Part shown: one piece after another, positions 34,677 to 40,483 of the stretch
Layout: the number at the start of each line of letters is the position of its first letter
How positions within the stretch are numbered: the stretch's first letter is position 1
NCBI GenBank assembly: GCA_045576335.1
Contig: JAZNGH010000015.1
Span: forward strand, 1 to 40,483
Source: Scatosoma sp045576335
GTDB taxonomy: Bacteria; Bacillota; Clostridia; Christensenellales; Borkfalkiaceae
Length of the DNA stretch: 40,483 nucleotides
Reading direction: 5' to 3'
Made by a program: the position numbers and the translations under genes
Notes under the pieces: model-generated
What the model was told of the DNA's origin: nothing
The model's database searches: none
The model's input: only the letters and a program-made list of their open reading frames with translations

Positions 34677-34850
34677 CTGCGGCGTTGTTTGGCGAAATCG
34701 GCGAAAACGAGCTGGCGCGACCTCGCCGCACGAGCATATCTTTATCAATATGCACAATTGTGTGGATATAATGGCAAACGAACCGCCTTGTTTTTACGAG
34801 AAAATATAGCTATGGACGAAGCTCAAAATTTTTGATATATTAAAAATCAT
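34674..34850 (+). pseudogene. N-terminal remnant of a phosphotriesterase-family protein
   Basis: Starting with ATG at 34673-34675, overlapping the previous stop, the first frame reads MTAALFGEIGENEL; after one lost G near 34714 the other frame continues GATSPHEHIFINM. Together they form the ELGxTxxHEH start typical of phosphotriesterase-family (lactonase-like) amidohydrolases, with the metal-binding HxH. A TAG at 34807-34809 and a further stop end it, and the remaining 250 or more residues are gone. A short remnant, assigned from a few motifs only. Confidence 0.5.
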
Positions 34851-34883
34851 AGGTAAAACAAATTATTTTTGGAAGGTGATATT

Positions 34884-36560
34884 ATGTTGTATCCTAAATC
34901 AAATAAATACAGGGATTTATACAATCTAAACGGCGTTTGGTCTTTTAAGACGGTTGATGAAAATTACGTGCCCGACGAGGCCATACAAGGCGGAGGGCGT
35001 ATGGCTGTGCCAGCCAGTATGAATGATATCGTGACAGACCAAAAAATAAGAGACCACGTGGGCAAGGTTGTGTATGAAAAAACCTTTTCTCTGCCGGTGC
35101 GGGAAAACAGGCTGTATAGGCTTCGTATTGGCGCGGCGAGCCATCAAAGCGAGGTGTATCTCAATGGGAAATTGATTGGCAGAGGCATCAACGGTTGGTT
35201 TCCGATTGACCTTCCTTTGGAAGACCTGCAGGAGGAAAATCGCTTGTCCATCGTTATCGACAACCGATTGAGTTTTCAAACGTTGCCGCCTGGGAAAATT
35301 CAGAACGGTAAACAAATTTATAACCATGACTTTTATAATTTTACGGGTATTCACCGCGACGTGCTGGTGTACTCGTTGCCCGAAAAGCATATCAAAGATA
35401 TCGTTATTAAAACGGTAGTAAACGGCGATTATTCTTTGATTGATGTGCAGATTGACAGCGACTGCAAACAACTTGTCTGTAAGGTAAAGGACAAGGAAGG
35501 AAAGGTGGTTGCGGAAGGAGATGCGGGGTTATTGAAAATCAATTCACCGCATACCTGGTCCCCTGAAAACCCGTATTTGTACACGCTTGTGGCGGAATCG
35601 GAATGCGATAGATACGAGGAAAGGTTCGGTATACGCAAGGTCGAAGTAAAAGGGATACAATTCCTCTTAAATGACAAGCCCGTGTACTTCAAGGGCTTTG
35701 GTATGCACGAGGATTTCTTCGTGTTGGGCAAGGGCAACAACGCGGCGGTAAACTTGCGCAATTTTGAGCTTTTGAAATGGATCAACGCAAATTCATTTAG
35801 AACGAGCCATTATCCGTACAGCGAAGAAATTATGGACTTGGCGGACGAGTACGGTATGATGGTGTTAGACGAATTGCCCGCGGTCGGTATGAACTGGTGG
35901 GACGCGCCGAACTTCGCGCCCGATAAGCTGAACGACGAAACGAAAGCGTTGCACAAGGAGCTGGCAAAACAGCTGATCGCAAGGGATAAAAACCATCCTT
36001 GCGTAGTGATGTTTAGCGTGGCGAACGAGGCGGCGACGCACGAGGACGCGTCGCGGGAGTATTTCAGCGACGTGATATCCGTTGTTCGTAAAAACAGCGA
36101 TTTGCCCGTAACCACCGTAGAATTTACGAGCTTTGACGCCGGCTGTAAGGTCGGAGATCTGGTAGACGTGATTTGTCTCAACCGTTATTACGGTTGGTAT
36201 TACGATACGGGCGATTTGAGTGTGGTACGCGAGCAGATGGGCGGCGAGATCGAAAAGTGGTATAACGGCTTCAAAAAGCCGATTATCATTACGGAATTCG
36301 GCGCGGATACGGTAGAGGGCATACACGCTTGTCCGAGCGAAGCGTTTTCGGAAGAATATCAAACGGAATATATGGAAGAAAACTGCAAAACCTTTGACGC
36401 ATATGAATATTGTATCGGGGAGCACGTTTGGAATTTTGCAGATTTCAAGACGAAACAAGGTACGATTCGGGTTCGCGGGAACAGAAAAGGCGTGTTTACG
36501 AAGGAAAGACAACCGAAAATGGTCGCGCGGTATCTTAAAGACAGATGGAAAAACAAATAA
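34884..36560 (+). CDS. uidA: GH2 beta-glucuronidase
   Basis: A 558-residue cytoplasmic GH2 enzyme releasing terminal beta-glucuronate. A jelly-roll N-terminal domain (LYNLNGVWSF, ASHQSEVYLNGKLIG) is followed by an Ig-like domain and a TIM barrel (RTSHYPYSEEIMDLADEYG). The acid/base is in SVANEA (Glu382) and the nucleophile in ITEFGADT (Glu471). The N-x-K motif diagnostic of glucuronidases (binding the carboxylate) is present as Asn533-Arg-Lys535 (GNRKGVF), separating it from beta-galactosidases. The active-site entrance segment (residues about 350-365) is short, which would fit a no-loop type (inference). ATG 34884 follows GGAAGGTGA. Confidence 0.9.
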   Translation: MLYPKSNKYRDLYNLNGVWSFKTVDENYVPDEAIQGGGRMAVPASMNDIVTDQKIRDHVGKVVYEKTFSLPVRENRLYRLRIGAASHQSEVYLNGKLIGRGINGWFPIDLPLEDLQEENRLSIVIDNRLSFQTLPPGKIQNGKQIYNHDFYNFTGIHRDVLVYSLPEKHIKDIVIKTVVNGDYSLIDVQIDSDCKQLVCKVKDKEGKVVAEGDAGLLKINSPHTWSPENPYLYTLVAESECDRYEERFGIRKVEVKGIQFLLNDKPVYFKGFGMHEDFFVLGKGNNAAVNLRNFELLKWINANSFRTSHYPYSEEIMDLADEYGMMVLDELPAVGMNWWDAPNFAPDKLNDETKALHKELAKQLIARDKNHPCVVMFSVANEAATHEDASREYFSDVISVVRKNSDLPVTTVEFTSFDAGCKVGDLVDVICLNRYYGWYYDTGDLSVVREQMGGEIEKWYNGFKKPIIITEFGADTVEGIHACPSEAFSEEYQTEYMEENCKTFDAYEYCIGEHVWNFADFKTKQGTIRVRGNRKGVFTKERQPKMVARYLKDRWKNK

Positions 36561-36623
36561 AATGGCAAAGGACGAGCGGCAGAGCTTTGGTTAGCCGTTT
36601 CGGAATGAGTTGAACTGAATTTT

Positions 36624-36643
36624 GAGCGTCGAATTTTACGCTC
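36624..36643. repeat. Short hairpin after uidA
   Basis: GAGCGT (36624-36629), 8-nt loop, ACGCTC (36638-36643), then TGTTTCG. It may be a weak terminator between uidA and the esterase. Confidence 0.3.
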
Positions 36644-36670
36644 TGTTTCGTCAAAAGCCTTGTTAAACTT

Positions 36671-37696
36671 ATGAATAAGAAATATTATAAAGAGACGATA
36701 CGAAAGGATACGAAAGAGCGCGCGGAATACGTAAGCGGCATAGACCATTTTCTGCAACGGGAAAAAGAACAGGCGACGGCAGAACGTGAGGCGTTTATAA
36801 GCCCTGCGTTATATGCAGCAAACGCGGAAAACTATCGAGAAAAGCTGATAGATATGATAGGATTCCCTTTGCGGAAACAGCGGGAAATGCCGATTGTGGA
36901 AAAATTTTTTGTGGCGAAAGACGGAAACGTCAATATTTATCGTATGAAATTTGCTTTCTTTGGCGAGCTCAAATTTTACGGTATGTATTTCGAACAATGC
37001 GAGAATAAAAAAGCCGTGCCGTTTGTGTTTGGATTTCACGGCGGACAAGGCACACCAGAGGTAGTTTCGAGTATATATTTGGATTCAGCGAATTACCATC
37101 ACCTCGTGCGCCGTATGACGGACAGGGGCGCAAGCGTGTTCGTTCCGCAATTTTTGCTTTGGGACGCGGAGGCATACGGCAACGCGTATAACCGACTGCA
37201 TATTGACGGAAAGTTGCGACAGCTTGGTGGCTCGGTTACGGCAATGGAGCTGTATTTTTTGCAATGCGTTTTAGATTATTTTATTGCCAACGAAGATATC
37301 AATGCGGAAAAAATCGGCGTAGCGGGAATGTCCTACGGCGGTATGTACGCGATTCATTTTGCCGCTATCGACACCCGCGTAAAGGCTTGCTATTCTTGTA
37401 GCTGGGTAAACGATTGCTTTGTTAATTCTTGGGCGGATTGGAGCTATTATAACGCGCAAAAATATTTCACGACGGCGGAAACGATGGCGCTGATCGCGCC
37501 GCGTGCGCTGGTCGTGGCTATGGGCGAACACGATCCGCTCTTTGATTACAAGCGAACGATAACGGAATGTGAAAAGGTAAAACCTTATTACGCGGCGTTT
37601 GCAAGCGAACGTAATTTCAAATGCGTGATTTTTAACGGCGGGCACGCTGTCGATAAAAAAGACGAGGAGTTAGATTTCTTTTTTGAGAAATTATAG
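36671..37696 (+). CDS. CE7-like acetylxylan esterase / alpha-beta hydrolase
   Basis: A 341-residue cytoplasmic alpha/beta hydrolase of the acetylxylan esterase (AXE1, CE7-like) type, which removes acetyl groups from small oligosaccharides. The catalytic triad is visible: Ser221 in GVAGMSYGG, Asp288 in GEHDPLF and His325 in NGGHAVD. The oxyanion region reads GFHGGQGTPE. ATG 36671 has no convincing Shine-Dalgarno, unusual here; translation may depend on uidA, 110 bp upstream. With the SGNH hydrolase it makes a second likely deacetylase. Confidence 0.82.
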   Translation: MNKKYYKETIRKDTKERAEYVSGIDHFLQREKEQATAEREAFISPALYAANAENYREKLIDMIGFPLRKQREMPIVEKFFVAKDGNVNIYRMKFAFFGELKFYGMYFEQCENKKAVPFVFGFHGGQGTPEVVSSIYLDSANYHHLVRRMTDRGASVFVPQFLLWDAEAYGNAYNRLHIDGKLRQLGGSVTAMELYFLQCVLDYFIANEDINAEKIGVAGMSYGGMYAIHFAAIDTRVKACYSCSWVNDCFVNSWADWSYYNAQKYFTTAETMALIAPRALVVAMGEHDPLFDYKRTITECEKVKPYYAAFASERNFKCVIFNGGHAVDKKDEELDFFFEKL

Positions 37697-37796
37697 GGCT
37701 TAGCTTCCCCGATTTGCGGTATCAGTAGGTGGTTATAAAAAAATTATAATTAAATTGAAAACAGAGCAATTATTTGTTAAAAAGTAAATGTGGAAT

Positions 37797-38372
37797 ATGG
37801 AAAAAAATTTTATTTTTACCATTGACGATAATATTCGATTTTTGCAAGAATTGACGGAAAACAATTCAGCAAACCTTTTTTTTGCATCCGTATATGAATA
37901 TGTTGAAAGAGATACACGAAACTTATGGGGTAAAAGTGCAAATGAATTTGTTTTATCAAAATTCTTATTTTACGTTGTCGCAAATGACGGATAAATTTCG
38001 GGACGAATGGGTAAAAATTTCGATTGGCTAAAATTATCTTTTCATTCTCGATTGGAAAATGTTTCACCTTATCAAAGTTCCGCTTACGAAGAAGTTTACG
38101 AGGATTGTCAACAAGTACAAAAAGCAATTTGCGTTTTGCTGGAAAAAACAGTTTGGCGAAAATAACTACGCTGCATTATTGTCAAGCAACGCAGGAGGGG
38201 GGTGGATGCTTTAAAAGATTGTGGAGTTAATGTTGGGCTTATCCGAAAACATAAGTTCAAATGGGAAGTAAGACTATTACCAATTAATTTCGTTGGTTCA
38301 AATCCTAGTGTCCAATGGGATATGGATCTTTTTTATGTAAAAAGATTGATTTTTCAAGGAGAGATATTTTAA
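37797..38372 (+). pseudogene. Multiply frameshifted polysaccharide-deacetylase-like gene
   Basis: Pieces in different frames join into one recognisable protein: FIFTIDDNIRFLQEL, then HPYMNMLKEIHETYGVKVQM, then WLKLSFHSRLENVSPY, then AGKNSLAKITTLHYCQA, then VDALKDCGV. I recognise it as a family found next to sugar-catabolism genes in Clostridia and related to polysaccharide deacetylases. Frameshifts fall near a run of eight T (37878-37885), near 38015, 38140 and 38200. The last segment to the stop (38370-38372) reads PINFVGSNPSVQWDMDLF and does not fit the family end, so it may come from another gene. The rest of 37697-38494 holds only the promoter/operator at 38420. Confidence 0.6.
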
Positions 38373-38419
38373 AACAAACATATTAATATATCGTAGTAAA
38401 CCAAACAGAAATACATAAA

Positions 38420-38475
38420 ATTTTCAACTTTTTTTCAATAAAAATGTTGACATTTTCAACAAATATGTTTATAAT
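38420..38475 (+). promoter_or_regulatory. Consensus promoter with operator-like repeats for the darTG module
   Basis: TTGACA (38447-38452), 17-bp spacer, TATAAT (38470-38475): perfect sigma-A promoter. An inverted repeat GTTGA-CATTT-TCAAC (38446-38460) covers the -35, and its ATTTTCAAC half also appears at 38420-38428, 32 bp upstream. These are likely binding sites for the HTH protein encoded just downstream. Confidence 0.75.
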
Positions 38476-38494
38476 ATAGTATATGGAGGTTTAT

Positions 38495-38716
38495 ATGCAA
38501 TTAAACGATTCAATTAAATTATTTTGCGTAAAGTATGGCATCTCCTTATCTGAACTTGCACGTAGGCTTAATAAATCACCTCAAGCATTTTCACAAAAAG
38601 TTAAACGCGGAACGCTATCATTAGACGATTTAGAAGAAATAGCGGTTGTTACGGGTTGCCAATTAGATTGCTCTTTGATTATGCCTACAGGCGACAAAGT
38701 GAAAATTAATTTATAA
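38495..38716 (+). CDS. Small HTH (XRE-like) regulator of the darTG operon
   Basis: A 73-residue Cro/C1-type DNA-binding protein filling almost the whole length: YGISLSELARRLNKSPQAFSQKVKRG is the helix-turn-helix, followed by LDDLEEIAVVTGCQLD, the typical fourth helix. Start chosen at ATG 38495 because GGAGG lies 5 nt upstream; ATG 38483 would place that site inside the gene. First gene of the operon; an 11-nt gap separates it from darG. It probably represses the consensus promoter through the repeats there. Confidence 0.8.
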   Translation: MQLNDSIKLFCVKYGISLSELARRLNKSPQAFSQKVKRGTLSLDDLEEIAVVTGCQLDCSLIMPTGDKVKINL

Positions 38717-38727
38717 AGGAGGATAGC

Positions 38728-39594
38728 ATGATAACTTATCTTGAAGGGGATATTTTTAACAGTCCTGCGCAAGTGATTGTTAATGCCGTTAATACTGTTG
38801 GTGTGATGGGGAAGGGAATTGCATTAGCTTTTAAAAATAGATATCCGAAAATGTTTGAAGTATATAGAGAAGCTTGTGAAAAGAAAAAATTTCAGATGGG
38901 AAAGTTAATGCTTTGTCATGCACCGGACCATCTTATATTGTTATTTCCAACAAAAGAAAATTGGCGAAATCCTTCTAAGTTAGAGTATATTGAAAAAGGC
39001 TTGGATCGATTCGTTAAAAATTATGCCGAGAAGAATATTTCATCTATAGCATTTCCGAAGCTTGGATGTGGGAATGGAGAGCTTGATTGGGAGAATGTTA
39101 AACCATTAATGGAAAAATATTTAAAACCGCTTCCTATTGATGTGTATATTTATTTAGGTCTTGGAGATGCTTCTATCCCTGAACATAAGCAACCCAAGGA
39201 AATGCAAAAATGGCTTCGAGAAAACGCTAAAGATATGTCTTTTAATGGATTGATTGATGATATATCTTCTCAAACTACCCTTTTGCCTTATGTCTATTAT
39301 GTTGACGGACAGGAAATTTCAGTTTACTATAGAAAAGGACTGCATTTTAAAAAAGAAAAAGAAGAAATTAATGTAGACGAAGATAGATTTTTTATGATTT
39401 GGGATTATATCCGTACACATAATATTTTTAGTCTTGAAAGTGAAAACGTTGATTCTTATTTGATATACGAATTACTTGTTAATTTAGGCTATTTATCTAA
39501 AATAAAAATTTTGGATAAATCAACGAATGAGTTTTATGACGGTTATCAATTAAACGAAGGACTTGGCCGCGCTTTTATCTTGCAGGAGAACTAA
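38728..39594 (+). CDS. darG: DarG-like antitoxin: macrodomain DNA ADP-ribosylglycohydrolase
   Basis: A 288-residue protein. The N-terminal macrodomain (about 1-150) has the DarG signatures INAVNTVGVMGKGIALAFK-like (IVNAVNTVG, GKGIALAF), LLFPTKENWRNPSKLEYIE and FPKLGCGNGELDW. It would remove ADP-ribose that DarT adds to DNA bases. The C-terminal domain (about 190-288) is different and in DarG proteins binds and blocks the toxin directly. ATG 38728 has AAAGGAGG. It precedes darT with a 3-nt gap. Family knowledge: DarTG pairs act as toxin-antitoxin and antiphage systems. Confidence 0.88.
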   Translation: MITYLEGDIFNSPAQVIVNAVNTVGVMGKGIALAFKNRYPKMFEVYREACEKKKFQMGKLMLCHAPDHLILLFPTKENWRNPSKLEYIEKGLDRFVKNYAEKNISSIAFPKLGCGNGELDWENVKPLMEKYLKPLPIDVYIYLGLGDASIPEHKQPKEMQKWLRENAKDMSFNGLIDDISSQTTLLPYVYYVDGQEISVYYRKGLHFKKEKEEINVDEDRFFMIWDYIRTHNIFSLESENVDSYLIYELLVNLGYLSKIKILDKSTNEFYDGYQLNEGLGRAFILQEN

Positions 39595-39597
39595 AAA

Positions 39598-40483
39598 ATG
39601 AGTTTTATTGAAACAATAAGAAGAAATACAAGAATTGCACCAGTTAAATGGTGGACAAATTATGCGTTTCATTATACAGATGTTACAAATGCAGTCAGTA
39701 TACTTCAAAGCGGAAAACTTTATAGTCGTATAAAAGCGCAGGCGGCTAGTGTTATGAAAAATGATAATGCAAGTCGTCAAGTTATCGATATGACGATGAG
39801 CCAAGCAACATCGTATGTTAGATTTTATTTTAGGCCATTAACACCTACTCAATATTATAACGAAGGATTTAAACATCCAAATATTCGTTATGATGGTGAT
39901 TTGAATGCCAATATTCCAGTTCCTGTATTTTTTGTGTTTCGGTTGGACCTTTTATTAGATGATACAAAAGTGCGATTCTCTAATCTATCGCAGGCAGGTT
40001 ATGGCTCGTCGTTGGGTTCGGGGGAAGAAGAATTTGCAAATCTTGAATTTGATAAAATTTATAGTAATGGTTATGCAGATGAAGAGATAAGAAAGTATCG
40101 TCATGCAGAACTGCTTTATCCGGATGAGTATAATATAGATGATTCTTTGGAGGCTATTCTTTGCCGCAATGATATTGAGCGTGCGACATTATTAAATCTT
40201 TTATATGATGTTGATAGGAAGGCTTATTATCAATATAAAGATATAATAAAAGTTTGCAAAAGGGAAATGTTTGAAAAGAATGCTTTGTTTTTAGATGATA
40301 TATATTTTGATTTGAATAGTATATCGTTTGCATTTTCTGAATCATACGATAAGAAGGCATATGAAAATAAACAATTAGAACGTTTGGGTATAGGTATATT
40401 GGATCCGATTTCTGTGTTTATTGTAATGGAATGGAGAAATAGTAAAGATACCCTTTTTACAAAACATGTTGAGAGTAGCATTG
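39598..40483 (+). CDS. darT: DarT-like toxin: DNA ADP-ribosyltransferase (DUF4433), partial
   Basis: Open to the right edge with 295 codons and no stop, so incomplete. Recognised by the NAD-binding N terminus (NYAFHYTDVTNAVSILQSGK), the conserved aromatic block (YVRFYFRPLTPTQYYNEG, near residue 78) and the candidate catalytic Glu in RHAELLYPDEY (near residue 169). DarT transfers ADP-ribose to bases in single-stranded DNA, blocking replication. The aromatic block differs from the CPRSPMLY form of E. coli-type DarT, so this is another branch. AGGAG (39584-39588) lies inside the end of darG, so translation is coupled. The long extra C-terminal part (after about residue 200) is unassigned. Confidence 0.85.
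   Translation, partial: MSFIETIRRNTRIAPVKWWTNYAFHYTDVTNAVSILQSGKLYSRIKAQAASVMKNDNASRQVIDMTMSQATSYVRFYFRPLTPTQYYNEGFKHPNIRYDGDLNANIPVPVFFVFRLDLLLDDTKVRFSNLSQAGYGSSLGSGEEEFANLEFDKIYSNGYADEEIRKYRHAELLYPDEYNIDDSLEAILCRNDIERATLLNLLYDVDRKAYYQYKDIIKVCKREMFEKNALFLDDIYFDLNSISFAFSESYDKKAYENKQLERLGIGILDPISVFIVMEWRNSKDTLFTKHVESSI

Noticed and set aside
1..40483. CRISPR array, tRNA or rRNA genes
   Set aside because: No regularly spaced repeats and no cloverleaf or rRNA-like segments were recognised by eye; a dedicated RNA scan was not possible here.

Overview
The window looks like the chromosome of an uncultured, gut-type Clostridia-class Firmicute (Christensenellales-like is a guess from style). The signs are strong Shine-Dalgarno sites, consensus sigma-A promoters, an AraC regulator, LplB/LplC-type sugar permeases, lipoproteins, and no SusC/SusD pair. 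No tRNA, rRNA or CRISPR array was seen.

Layout. (1) 1-3480 is a mobile-element edge. Two G+C-rich minus-strand phage morphogenesis genes lie at the very left, probably foreign to what follows. A tyrosine integrase with its own promoter and a divergent HTH repressor-like gene come next. (2) 3550-10142 is a plus-strand glycosidase operon: a broken GH20 gene, a GH95 alpha-L-fucosidase and a GH36 alpha-galactosidase, closed by a strong bidirectional terminator. (3) 10154-14744 holds a minus-strand Gfo/Idh/MocA oxidoreductase, a minus-strand AraC regulator, and a plus-strand pair (unknown TIM-barrel-like enzyme plus M55 D-aminopeptidase). (4) 14975-30725 is a long plus-strand surface and transport operon: small acidic lipoprotein, 49-residue protein, secreted beta-rich protein, ABC sugar-binding lipoprotein, two permeases, Ig-like secreted protein, DUF4838 lipoprotein and a Big2/GLUG lipoprotein. 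(5) 31052-37696 is a looser set: GH29-like enzyme, SGNH hydrolase, a TIM-barrel-like protein, beta-glucuronidase and acetylesterase, with decayed genes between them (IS30 end, surface-protein fragment, phosphotriesterase-like fragment). (6) 37797-40483 has a frameshifted deacetylase-like remnant and then a complete promoter-HTH-darG-darT toxin-antitoxin/antiphage module that runs off the right edge.

How it works together. The pattern is capture of a complex glycan at the surface, import of oligosaccharides by an ABC system that lacks its own ATPase gene here, and trimming in the cytoplasm by fucosidase, galactosidase, glucuronidase and esterases; none of these enzymes has a signal peptide. 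Residues suggested by the gene set are fucose (or L-galactose), alpha-galactose, glucuronate and acetyl groups. Hexosamine is suggested only by the dead GH20 gene.

The most striking signal is non-coding. Four promoters (3550, 11524 on the minus strand, 12443, 14789) share a 41-bp element with GTCAATTT at one end and a GAGACGAAAA-like half-site at the other, placed 16-17 bp before the -10 box and replacing a normal -35. It is very probably the operator of the AraC protein encoded in the middle, and it defines a local regulon of all the left-hand glycan genes.
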